This document shows positions 11,840-24,717 of a DNA stretch of 64,000 nucleotides, piece after piece (position 1 is the stretch's first letter; each line of letters opens with the position of its first letter). A program made the translations under genes and the position numbers. This DNA comes from Hermodice carunculata (Eukaryota > Annelida > Polychaeta > Eunicida > Amphinomidae): positions 33,762,640-33,826,639 of the forward strand of contig OZ026617.1 of NCBI GenBank assembly GCA_964020975.1, given 5' to 3'. The notes under the pieces are model-generated. The model saw only the letters and a list, made by a program, of their open reading frames with translations, searched no databases and was not told where the DNA came from.

Positions 11840-14100
11840 CAGGTCCCAATTGGTCGACTTCACCATTGCCCCTCGCAGCACTCTCTGCACAGCAGTTTGT
11901 CTAGAGACCAGGGCTATGAGGCCCCAGTGCCATTCTTGAGGACCACCCGCACCAATTGTGGTTGGCTTTGTGGGAGAACGTCATGTCGGGACAGACGCCA
12001 ATGCCTTTTCAGGCCCAACTTACCATCTACACGTACTCTTGGTCCAGGTGGGGAGTCCAAGTAGAAAGCCGTACAACATTGGGCCCTAAATGGGCACCCT
12101 TCTCGTCTCATGATATAAACTGGTTGGAACTGGAGGTGATACGCTTAGGTCTCCTCCACTTCCAGGACCTGGTGGAGCACAAACATGTCATCATAATGTG
12201 CAGCAACAGGACCGTGGTGACCTTCCTCAACAGGCAAGGCAGGACGTGATCCAAGAAGCTGAGAGAGGTAGCCGGACACATCACTCAACGGTGCTCCGAA
12301 CATGATGTCTGCATGCATGCAAGGCATGCCCCTGGACAACAAAATGTCCTGGCAGACCAACTCTCAAGGAAAGGTCAGCTGGTAGGATCGATTGGTCACT
12401 CCACCCACGGGTCATTCAGGCCATGTGGGCCAGATGGGGAACTCCACATGTGGACTTGTTCACGACTGGTGAGAATGCAAAACTGCCTTTTATGTCTCAT
12501 CCGTCAGGGCCTCCCAGGCCCTAGCAGTGGGCACTCTAGCAATGGACTGGAGCAACCTTTAGGTGTACGCACTTCCACCTCTCCAGATCCTTCTGAGGAT
12601 ACTGCGCAAGGTTCAGTCCCAGGATTACAATCTGATCCTCATCGCCCCCTGGTGGCCCTGGACGGATTGCTTGGTAGACCTGTTGGAACTGAGCACCAAG
12701 CCCCCCACTATGTTTATCAGCATGGCCGAAACCTCTGGTGTAGGCATGGACGTGTTCCGCAGGAACCTTCACGTTCTCAACCTGCACACTTGGCGCCTGT
12801 CTCACAGCACATCTGCCACAGAGGTTTCTCTGAATCAGTAGCAGATAGAATTGCCAATGGAGGGCTTCGATCTTCTCTAATTGTTTAATCGGCTCATTGG
12901 AATGTGCTTTCTGACAGGTGCGCCAGTAATGGAATCCATCCTTGGTCTCTGCACATAGTGGACATTGCTGAATTCCTGCTTTATCAGTGGGAAGTTGAAG
13001 GCAAGAGCTCGAGAACAGTGGACAGATTCCCATCAGCCATCTCCTCAACCTTCATGAAGGTCCTAGACATTTGCATTGGGAGTGATCCCTATCTGTCAAC
13101 ACTCATTGCACAGTGTTTCCATTGACCCCCTAATGGGAGTATATTACCCCTTCAAGACCTGATATACCCACTCAGAAAATTCTAAAGGGTTAAAAGTCTT
13201 GTTTATTCACATAAAAAATTGGGTCAAAATCCAGCCTTCTTGCCTGAATATTCTTCCTGTGACCCCCAGAAAAAAAATAATTAGGGAAAAACTGATCGCG
13301 TCTTCTACACCGACAGGCCAGCAGCGAGGCAGGTCCTACCCTGGTGGGACCTTCCGCTGTTTTCAGTCAGGTTGAAGAAGTGGCTCTTCGAGTGCCTTGA
13401 GGAACCCACCCCCCACAGGTGGACCTTAAGTACTGGACAAGGAAGACTTGTTTTCTGTTAACACTTCGTGCTTCAGGGGCTCAAAGAACGGAGATCCTCG
13501 CTTTAGCTTGTGCCCGCTTCACCACTCCTAGGTGACCCTGAGGCCTCCCTTCGGCTTCCTTGCCAAGAACCAAGTGACTCCCGATCCAGTTAAGCCCTTC
13601 AAGGGTTTACCCCCTGTGCTATGGATACTGCTCTTCCCCAGAAGAAAGAGCCTTGTGTCCTGTGAGAGCCCTTTGCTGGTACCTTTCATGCACAGACAGG
13701 GGACAGAGGTCCGCCCTCATCCTACCCCTCGGTAAGCCTTGTTAGGAGCAAGTCTACAGAGACACGATTTATCCGTGGATTATAGCAGTCGATCCTCAAG
13801 GCCTATAGATGAGATATCGCTAGAAAGGCCTGGTGCCTTGCTGCTCGTCTCAGACAGATCTCACGAGGTGCAAGCCTTTAATGCCTCCTGGTGTGCCCTG
13901 TGGAACATCACAGTTGTCAACATTCTGCGGGCCTGCCAATGGCAATCGTCTATGACCTTCGCCGAGCACTACTTGCCTGACATGACAGTGCTAGAGGAGG
14001 ACATGTACACCTATGCCAACACCACAGGCTCCTTTGCTTAGGTTCCAATACTCGTCTGTAAGGCTCTCCAGATCCCATCTACCCATGAGGCAGACTGCTA
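11840..14100 (+). mobile_element. Fossil DIRS-type (tyrosine recombinase) retroelement, 3' portion
   Basis: The order of recognisable parts is: RNase H region (about 11.95-12.25 kb), a stretch typical of the DIRS RNase H to recombinase linker (about 12.3-12.85 kb), the N-terminal part of a tyrosine recombinase (about 12.9-13.1 kb) and its C-terminal end (about 13.86-14.0 kb). This is the DIRS/Ngaro layout. The base composition is clearly more GC-rich than the flanks. No reverse-transcriptase part or terminal repeats could be seen. The element is broken, with several breaks, and looks old. Confidence 0.75.
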
Positions 14101-14497
14101 TCATGTTGATGGCGAGTTCCGAGGGTTAAGTGCATTTCTTAACTTGTTACCCAAACAACCAGATTTTAACACCATCAAACCTTGAATTCAGTTTCAGATT
14201 CATGATGAGAAGCTAAGAATTGAAATACATGTAACAGTAAGTCTAGGGTGCATCCACAACAGTAATGCTCGATTTCCTGGGTGTTCCACCTAGAAACAGA
14301 AGTCTAGGCAAATGGTGGTAAATAGGTAAGTATACTTATGAATACCGAATTACTAACAATTTTATTTTATGCTTCAGGAGTTATTTCTAACTGAAGATGA
14401 GTTTTTCTTGGACATTTTTCATCTGTCCTAAATAACATTTATTGAAAAAATGTCTTAAAACCTATCCACACAATTTTTGCTTTATGAATGAACGAGA

Positions 14498-15725
14498 TAT
14501 GTTGGTAAAACATAGATGCCCCCCGCCCTCATTACACTTGCCCTCGCTACCCTATTGATAGTGGTAGATGGGGCACTCCTGACCTTACAAAATTAGTGAA
14601 GGTTGATCAAACATCAATGTCACATATCTTTAAACTTTAACCTAGCCCTTAAAAACGACTAAAAACCTGGACAATATAAAACTTATAGTTGCAAAAATTA
14701 GTCATCATTTAGAAACCATATTCAGCAAAGTGACTTTATGACCTGGGAAATTAGGGCAAGGTCACTCATTTCCACTTGACCTTCAATTATTGTGCAAAAA
14801 CCACAGGAAGTCTACTGTCTGTGTCTGACCCTCAAAACTGGGTCAAGGTCACCCATCTACAAACTCAAACTAGCCCTTATAGGCAACCATAAAGCTATGC
14901 AATGTACAAGTGCTACCTCTAAATTGCAAGTTATCATGCAGAAACAGTATTGAACCAAATGGCTCTATGACCTTTGAAATTAGGTCAAGGTCACCCATCT
15001 TCAAACTTGACCTAGCCCCGAATACGGACAATTATCCAGTGCAATATAAAAGTCCCTGTTTAAAAACCTCTTCAGTTATCATGTGGAAACCAAAGTTAAC
15101 TCCTGTACCACTGTGACCTTCGAAATTAAATTAAGGTCGACAAACTTAAAACTTCTTCTAGGCCTTAGCAAGAACTATAGACCTGTAAAGTATCCCAGTC
15201 CTAACTTAAAAACTTCTTGAGTTATTGTGCAGAAACCACAGGAATTCTACAATCTCCCTGTGACCCTGAAAACTGGGTCAAAGTCATCCATCTTCAAACT
15301 CAACCTAGCCCTTACAGAGAACCATAAAGCTGTGCAATATAAAAGTTCTAGCTCCAAGGTATAAGTAATCATGCAGAAAGCATGAAACCATATTCAGTAA
15401 AGTGGCTCCATGACCTTTAAAATGAGGTCAAGGTCATCCATATTCAACCTTCGCCTAGCCCCAAATATGGACTATAATCCTGTGCAATATAAAAGTCCTA
15501 GCTTAAAAACCTCTTCAGTTTTTGTGCAGAAACCAAAGTTACCTCAGGTACCAGTGTGACATTGGAAATTAGGTCAAGGTTACCCATCTTCAAACTTTGC
15601 CTAGCTTTTGACTAGAATGATACACCTGTACAGTATCAGAGTCCTAGCTCAAAAACTTCTTGAGTAATTGTGCGGAAACCACAGGAACTCTACAATCTCT
15701 CTGTGACCCTGAATGCATTCATTTC
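14498..15725 (+). mobile_element. Helentron-derived short element, ATGCCCCCC family (left end and core)
   Basis: The left end shows a hairpin, TATGTT-ggtaa-AACATA (14498-14514), followed by ATGCCCCCC (14516-14524). About eight diverged core segments follow, with 'aggtcaaggtcacccatcttcaa', 'cctagccc', 'gtgcaatataaaagtcctag' and 'gttattgtgcagaaaccac'. The same core sits at 56765-57000, where the matching microsatellite and 3' hairpin are preserved; here the right end appears to be lost. Confidence 0.6.
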
Positions 15726-17030
<1,305 letters not shown>

Positions 17031-17034
17031 TGCA

Positions 17035-18687
17035 GCCAGGGTGCAAAAATTCCTATGATCCAACATTCCGGGACAAGCTAAAGCTCTTCTCGGACAAGTG
17101 ATTTTCAAATTCAACTTGTCCTGTGGACAAGCTAATTTTTTCTTTTTTAATTGGACTGAAATTACGTCTGTTTGCATGCACGGCAACATGATGATGAGCA
17201 GTCAGAGCCTTCGCGACTCTCCATATGTTGGCGATTACTGTGGTCCGTGTGAACAGAACATACACACCAATGCAGGCATGTGCATGGGGACGCCAATGCG
17301 CAATAGGTGATGATAATCCCCTGGCCTAAAGTAAACAATCCAGGTTTAAACAATTACATGGTCAGCAGGTGTATTCAACATGACTTGACTACCTACTTGA
17401 TTTCTGTCAAAACAAGCAGGTATTTTGACCGTTGTGTACATACGACGACGAGATCAAAGGTACCAGCAGTCATGCATTGGGGCGTATTGGCTTTCGCCCG
17501 TATCAGGGCAAGGTCACAGCACCTCACCGTCAGTCTAACCTGCCCGAACGATGACAAAGGAACACCAAAAAATCTTAAAACTTGCATGGCGAATTCTTGA
17601 GCAAATAAGCATCAAAGACAATTTATCGGTGGGCTCTAAAAGTGTTGGAGAGATCATGTAAAGGCGCTGCAAGTTGACTTCCCGGCCAAACAAAACACAC
17701 ATCTGCCAGTCACACGCAAGTGACCGCGTGGAGTAATCTACGGTGAACGGAGCATCATGCTGACTGATCTGTCACACATTCGGCATTTTTCTCTATCCCC
17801 CTACCTTTGCGTATTTGCCTGTGACTCCAAATAATTGTTGCTATGAACACTGGAATCTTTATTTTCGCATGCTGCAATTAATAAAAAAGCTTCCCGTTTG
17901 TGTGTTCCCTCCGTAAATTTCGGAAGGTTCACACACGTTCATAGGGTGGAAGCCATGATGAACACACTGTAACATGAGCCGTGATTGGCTCATTTTTGCA
18001 TGTGACTCAATTGACCAATCAGGTGATGTGTTGTTTGTCAGACCACATGGCCAATGCAGCTGTTTGTATACAGTGGTTGGAAGGATGGTGACCGCACACA
18101 CCGCATTACAAGGAGACGGATTTCTGATTTTAAATTCTTCGTTTGAATTTGAATTTAGAACACCATTTATAACTAGGAACTTGCCGATACTGTATACACA
18201 AATTGACAACGATGTACGGAGAGCATTCATGGTAGTACGCAAACGATGGCGTCGATGTGCATCCCATCAGCAGCAAGAAGAAAGACGATGTTAAAACCAA
18301 TACAACTATTAATCTGTATTAAATTCATCTGGAACAATGACTTCCAAAAATTACACAGTATTTTTCATCATAAGTCACCCTATGCAAGTATTTTACTTTT
18401 CAATGTGTATTTCTTATTCATTTTATTTTTTGTGTTGTTGTTGCCATTGTTACTGTTTGCAGTCATAGCTAGAATATTACTGTGGTAAAAATTGACAGAT
18501 TTTTGCCGATTTACAAGCAACAATAAGTGCCAAATCAGGGTAAATGGTTTGTCCAGGCCTTTATGTATGGATTGATGAAAAAGAATATTACTATGTTTGT
18601 TGCACCGGGTTATATTCGGACAAGTGGATTTTAAAATTCACTCGTTCTGCCGACGAGTGCTTTTTAAAAAAATTTTCCTGCCCTGGC
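17035..18687. mobile_element. Possible hAT-like element with GCCAGGG...CCCTGGC ends
   Basis: Left end GCCAGGGTGCAAAAATT (17035-17051) and right end AATTTTCCTGCCCTGGC (18671-18687) form a 17-bp imperfect inverted pair. Both ends carry inner 'cggacaagtg' and 'tcaacttgtcc' motifs (left 17084-17123, right about 18617-18650). A possible 5-bp direct flank (GCAGC) is the only target-site signal. No transposase was found inside. Confidence 0.4.
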
Positions 18688-20050
18688 AGCGCATCTGAAC
18701 TTAACTTTATATAAATGAAATTTAGTACCATTCCAGGACCTGAAAGTCCCATATTTTAATGCAAGTAGGCCATTCTACCTATCGCATAATGATACAATTA
18801 GAGAAATAGAAGCTTGACCAAGTCAAAATACACATACACACAAAAAGAAACAAACAAAACAACAAACCCAAACTTTTCCATAAAATGGAAGGTTCCTTTT
18901 ATCTCTCTCTCTCTCTCTCTCTACTTGCCTGCCTTTATTTGGGTAGCATGACGTGAACAGCATCAAAATTGGTAGCAGTTTGACAATTGTTTGACATTGA
19001 TTCAGGGAGGAGAAAGCTCACACAATATTTAGGTCATGTATGTATGTCCTATATTTCACCTTTATCAATTTAGTGTCAAATAGGCAGAAGGGATGGTCAC
19101 ATATAGCAGATAAGCCTTGCTACTGCATAAAATATTTATAGAGTAGATAGTACTAGGTTGAGGTTAAAATGATCATAGGTGCGACCAGAAAAATGGTTGT
19201 CTTGCTACTCTGATAAATGCAAACCCATATATACTATCAACCAACACACTGATATAGGGTTAGTGGATCTGTGGACAGTACTTTTCACCTAGCATATTGA
19301 AGCTATAATCTCATTACGGGTACTTGTGAACAAAATCACAAAGTTGACAACTTAGGTCCATATCTGGAAGAAGAAAAAGAAAAGTGACGTGGCAGCATAA
19401 ATTCATATACATTACTTTTCATTCTCAAAGTGAAGGCATGATTTATGTAATTTATCACCACATTTATAACAATTAAACAGTTGCCATATTTGCAAGTCGT
19501 GAGACCAAAAAAAATTATTGTGACTGTCTATAGACTAAAAAAAGTGAGTTGTGGTTGGAAAAAATTGAAAGCATGTGGACACAACAAGTGTGATAGTATG
19601 GACAAATGTCAGAGCATGAATTGATACCCCAAAAGGTTATAAAATCTTTCTTCCGCTTATGCTTTATCATATTGGCCTGTCTCAATGTTTAGGCACTGCA
19701 TGGGAATTATGAGTCTTAATGCAATGAGAAAATTTATTTTGACAGGAATATTATAAGTTAAATAATTGGAAAATGTTAAGATTCTTTTTTGGAATTTGCA
19801 ATAGATCCTGAGCTTATGCATTGGAGGCTATTCCCTCTCCAATTGTATAATTTTGATGAAGCCATATACAGTAATTCCATTCTTTTCTAAACTCAAGAAT
19901 CCCATTTATACATTAATACGATGTAATTGTTATTTTTTTAATCTTTTACTGTGTGCACATATGCCATACATCTTGATTGGTGGCTTTATTTAATCTAGTA
20001 AAATAAGGTGTATCAGTCATAGCAAGAGTAATAACAAACTATTAAATAAG
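18688..20050. other. No gene seen; short (TC)n at 18902-18922
   Basis: AT-rich intron sequence with a (TC)n tract. No motif, element end or coding signal was recognised. Confidence 0.4.
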
Positions 20051-21907
20051 TAATTTACAGGGGTCACATTAAGCTTGCGTCCTGCGTCATAGACGCAAAA
20101 AATAAAGAAATGACGCCTGGAAATCAATAAAACATTGTTATTTTGCATCTCTGTGGATGCACGCACAAAAACGTGATGCATATTGAATGATACAACTGCA
20201 AAAATTACCCCAAGCGGTCACCGTGTTTTGAATCGACCATTATCAATCTCATGATTATGTATTATACTGATGGAATCCTCTGATGTTCGTCTTTCTATGT
20301 AACAAGCTCTCTTATTTGCTAAGAAAAAATATTCCTGGGGTATCCCTCCAAAAATTTCCCAGAATGGGAATGGATGTTCGCCATTTGACCTCATTATAAT
20401 TGTGCTGACAGCAATTCCAGGCTCCTCATTGGGTGAATATGATCAATTGCCGTTCACTGTCCAATCAAATTCGTTGTTCTCCATGTGCTTGTCTCATGTC
20501 TGCAATGTTGGGCAAGTACAAGTCCTATTACGCAAAGATTATTGGACTAAGATATTAAATTTTCACATCATATTTTCCCCAAGACTTCCATCGAACAAAT
20601 CTAGACCCAGATAAAGGCAAGAGTGAAAATTCATTACAGACGGCAAGGAAAATACGCAGATTAGTCATCACAAGGTTACACGTGGACGAAGTGAAAATTT
20701 GCATTAGCCGGCCTAAGTAACACAATGTTGCTCGTCACTGTCTCCGATGGGTCACGTGGTTATTGGTGTTTTTTCAACAAAATTTGGTTGTTTTGATGTT
20801 ATTGAAATGTTGGAAGGGAACAAATCTGTATGGCAGCACAAGATAGGAATGAAATTTATGATCGAAGGCTGGCAAAAAATATATAGCGGAAAACCATGCC
20901 TGGGTGCATGCCCGTGACAGGCTGTGTACACTTGTTTGTGTGTGTGTTGCACGGCTTGTAAGTTGTAGGCCTACAGTGTTGCTTGGTGAAAAAAGTGATT
21001 GGACTTAAGATCAGACTCTTTACACCACCTATCGCATCAAATTTTTCAGGTATATTGAAATAGAAAGTGCACAGAAATATAAATTATATAATTTCTGACC
21101 ATTTCATCACGTGGAATCAATCGCAAAAATAACAGGGGCCAGGCATGTTCAATCACGCATGCCGCTTGTTGAGTAAGTGAGTTAAAATTATTATAAAAAC
21201 TGTCCCGTGGCACACGGTGTGCAACACCAGATACTGGCACAGTGGCAGCGTGCTAGGGATTAAGCCCCCTTCACAACCATTTTTTGGTAGACCAGGGATG
21301 TGTTATAGACTTAGTCTTAATAGCAGGTTCCTGGGTAGATTGAATCCATCCTTGGTACAGTCAACAACTTAAGTTTTAGACCCTTTTACATCAAGTTGGC
21401 ATATTGGTATCTTTTTATTCAATCTGAAGTTTTATAATAATGAGTTACCTACGTGAGCATACAGACTTTATGTTATGTTCGTTTCTAGGCTTAAGTTACC
21501 TGCATGTTTTATTTATTTATCATTTTGATGTATGTTGATTATACCAAACCAGAGCTATGCCCGGGGGGGGGGGGGGGGGGGGGCATGAATGTCTCGCCAG
21601 CATTGTAATTGTATGGGTGAGGATTATTTTTGTGCAGTGGTGCCTGTATTGGTAGAATAACATGCAAAAGATAGCACAGTGTTCTTAAAAAATTGTGTCA
21701 CTGGAGGGGTTATCAAGACAGGTACCACTGTATTTGGTAAAGTTGCTGAATATGTGAAATGAATAACAATCTATTTGTTGAGAATATATCGCTCCCCCAC
21801 CCTTTTCTGAATCAAAATGGTCAATGATGTATATAATGTGTTCAAAATACTCAGAGCTTGACGTACCTGTCTGTATATTTGCAAGGAGATCCAGAGACAC
21901 TCGGGTA

Positions 21908-22560
21908 TTAAAGTATTGAAACCGCGACCCAAAGGGACTTATGGTAACTGAACATTGATTCTAATGTACCAAATTTCAATAATCTATCACACACATTGGT
22001 AAACACTAAGTCTATAGCTGTGTTTTTATCAGTCGTTGGTTCATGTATAATCTGATGAAGACCAAATTGACCCATTAAGGCTAAAAGTGACTTGTAGCTT
22101 GAAGAATCATGAAGACAGTCAATGTTAAAGTCTCCCATGATGATTGTTGGTGTAGATTGCTTTACTTCATGTGCACGATACAAGTTGATGATGGCTGCTT
22201 TTATTGAAGAGATTTGCTTACGTGGACGACAGTAAACACATACAACCTGAAGATCCATCTGGCAATGTTTGTATAGCGCCACTTGTATCTCAACTTGTTT
22301 AAAGTTGGCAATAAATGTGTGGAGATGTTCAGCTTTTGAATATATTGCTGTACCATATGGCGATCTGTGCACATTGTGGTCATTACGATGTAATTGGAAT
22401 GATGGAATTTCATATTCATCATCATCATCCAGTGAACAAAGTTTTGATTCTACAAACATGAGAAGATCTGAAGCCAGTATATTTTCATCATGAATTATAT
22501 CTGAATGATGCAGATGCAGTGATTGTATACTATGGAGATATATATCTTAAAGAAATTTGG
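21908..22560 (-). pseudogene. Helentron endonuclease/exonuclease/phosphatase domain
   Basis: The reading frame begins, upstream of the first ATG at 22459, as YLHSIQSLHLHHSDI followed by NILASDLLMFVESKL, the N-terminal EEP signature (lN.qSl..h..di; i.as.i..f.Et.L). It continues with RSPYGTAIYS, CVYCRPRKQ, the catalytic IIMGDFNIDC motif and TAIDLVFTN. Near the end SYHKSLWVAV stands where the SDHxp catalytic motif is expected, so the usual aspartate looks replaced. It follows the helicase in a different frame (a frameshift near 22545-22560). In intact Helentrons this domain is C-terminal in the same polyprotein and is thought to nick DNA. Confidence 0.8.
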
Positions 22561-23525
22561 TGGGAGTGAATAAATTGGTGTATAGCACAGTTCTAATGGA
22601 TTTTGACGCAGTCGCTCCATTTCTTTCTTCACATTCTCAGAAACAGTAATTTTTGTTTCATCAAAATCCTTAACAATAATATATATGTCATTGAGCTTTT
22701 GTGCTCTACTGAAAGCAACATAATGAGTATGAATTCTTCTCTCATTGGGAAGTTCAATGGCAACAGACTTTAAGGTGCTTCCCTGTGAACGGTGTATTGT
22801 TTTTGCTGCTGATGGTTGTAATGGAAATTGCAATCTTGCAATTTTTACATTTTTGTACTTTCCATATGGATACTGCAAAACGATTCTGTGTATTGGACAC
22901 CAGTTTGGGTTAATAAGTTTATATTGATCCCGTAATGCTTTCCCAATATTGCCATCATCAAATTCGATCCATATAGTAAGTATTCTTTGATGGTGCTCAT
23001 CATACTCTAGTTTTTTTACTATTCCACCTGCTGCATTTACAAGGCCATCCTGTGTATCTAAGTTTACATTTAGCTCATATCTTAGGTCTTCTGCAATTTT
23101 TAATCTGTTCAGCAGTTTAATTTTTTTGTTTTGCTCTTCCTGGTCCTCAGAGTGATCAATGTGTGCTAAAATTTTTGACTTGACACTTTCTAAAACATCA
23201 CCAATAACAACATTCTTGGCATGGACTATGCTTTTTTTGGTTTGAGCATTGGTCCAGAGAGTATCATTATGAGTTGTACATGATTTATTATAATATGCAA
23301 TGCAAATTGAATTCTGTGGTATGTCTTGCTGATTACTAATAATTCTTGTCTTGATAAGTTTAATATCATCAGCAGTATGAACACCCTCTCGTAGTCTATT
23401 TAATGCTAATGCAAAAGTGTGATCATTCTTTTGCCTCATAATTTGGTGCAGTTCATATAACTGAAAATTTGTTTTCCAAATATTTGGTGCAAGTGGTGAA
23501 TATTCATTACTGGTGCAGCATTCAA
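22495..23525 (-). pseudogene. Helentron PIF1-like helicase, C-terminal part
   Basis: Translation upstream of the first ATG (23439) reads APNIWKTNFQLYELHQIMRQ, the Helitron helicase signature (lW..nF...EL.eiMRQ). Further on come FALALNRLREG, a DUF-like linker, helicase motif V as AAKTIHRSQGSTL, and motif VI as HTHYVAFSRAQ. Homology is lost above about 23525, so helicase motifs I-III and the Rep domain are absent. The frame is otherwise open for over 310 codons, so the copy is only moderately old. It lies on the same strand as FEM1. Confidence 0.85.
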
Positions 23526-23892
23526 ATATCCATTGATCTCACATATAGATTATATCATATTAAGTAAATCTTTAGGCACCCACACTTGCAAGACATATCA
23601 TAAGTGGATAAGTGACAGAAAGATAAAAGTACCAGTATATACACCTGTACAACCCACAGGTAATTAGACACCTTAACGGCAGTAATTTCTCATCTTATTT
23701 ACATTAACTATTCAATGTATTTTGTTGCTACATGAAGGCAGATATAATAAAATACAGAAAGGTTATCACTGTGTTCTGCCATGTCATATATAATGCAATG
23801 CCAAACTCTTTATTCAATACCCAGACCCAGACATCACATGTATTGTATGAGCAATGAAGTGTCACATCAATAGTACATAATATAAGTTTCTG

Positions 23893-24476
23893 GAAGTTTT
23901 TCTCCAATGCTCAATCATGCACGAAGTAATCAATGAAGTGTGACAGTGATGACCCTCATCTCTAGGGATGATTACAATGAATCATCCACCCAAGCATGAA
24001 AGCCTTTCCTAGTCTAGTTAGTGAATTAATGCCACTCAGAAGTTTTTCTCCAATGCTCAATCAAGCATAAAGTAATCAGTGAAGTGTGACAGTGATGACC
24101 CTCATCTCTAGGGATGATTACATTAAATCATGTACCCAAATATGAAAGGCCTATGTAGTCTACTTACTGAAATAATGACACTCAGAAGTTTTTCTCCAAT
24201 GCTCAATCAAGCATGAAGTAATCAATGAAGTGTGACATTGATGGCCCACATCTCTAGTGATGATTACAATCAATCATCCACCCAAGTATGATAGCCCAAT
24301 CTGATCTAGTTAGTGAAATAATGCCACTCCGAAGTTTTTCTCCAATGCTCAATGAAGCATGAAGTAATCAATGAAGTGTAACATTGATGGCCCACATCTC
24401 TAGTGATGATTACAATCAATCATCCACCCAAGTATGATAGCCCTATCTGATCTAGTTAGTGAAATAATGCCACTCC
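23893..24476 (+). repeat. Four tandem units of exactly 146 bp
   Basis: Units start with GAAGTTTTTCTCCAATGCTC at 23893, 24039, 24185 and 24331. A fifth start at 24477 changes to GAAGTTTTTGGTTGACGG and runs into the GACGGACGG tract and terminal hairpin. Units differ by scattered substitutions but keep the same length. This is the core-repeat block of the Helentron family. Confidence 0.9.
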
Positions 24477-24717
24477 GAAGTTTTTGGTTGACGGACGGAC
24501 GGAAGTCCGGAAAGCGACTGCTTAGTCTCGCAAACAGCTAACGCTGGCGAGACAATAAAATCAAGTAATCAAATTACATCAAATGAAGTCCAGTTTGCAC
24601 AATTTCAGACTGGACTCATCCATTCAGTTCATGGACCCACTATTTTTTCTGAAAAAGAAGAAAGATGGGTCCAACGGACCCATACCGAAAAATCCTTAAT
24701 GTGACCCCTGTAATTTA

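Larger units (their letters stand above)
21590..24554 (-). mobile_element. Helentron (Helitron2-type), 2.97 kb, internally truncated
   Basis: The ends carry a 12-bp inverted pair: TGTCTCGCCAGC (21590-21601) and GCTGGCGAGACA (24543-24554). The right one lies in a hairpin (GTCTCGC at about 24525-24531 pairs with GCGAGAC). Inside, on the minus strand, are a PIF1-like helicase end and an endonuclease domain, the order typical of Helentrons, plus a 4 x 146-bp array and a GACGGACGGACGG tract beside the right end. No Rep (HUH) domain or helicase N-terminus remains. A palindrome with a G-tract loop, ATGCCC-Gn-GGGCAT (21557-21586), adjoins the left end. Confidence 0.75.
20058..24710. mobile_element. 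4.65-kb hAT-like TIR element with target duplication
   Basis: Left TIR CAGGGGTCACATTAAG (20058-20073) is exactly matched inverted by CTTAATGTGACCCCTG (24695-24710). The flanks carry a direct repeat, TAATTTA, at 20051-20057 and 24711-24717. CAGGGG ends and a 7-8 bp duplication fit the hAT superfamily, whose usual duplication is 8 bp. No hAT transposase is visible inside; the interior is non-coding DNA plus a nested Helentron (21590-24554). It may be a non-autonomous element that later received the Helentron. Confidence 0.75.
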
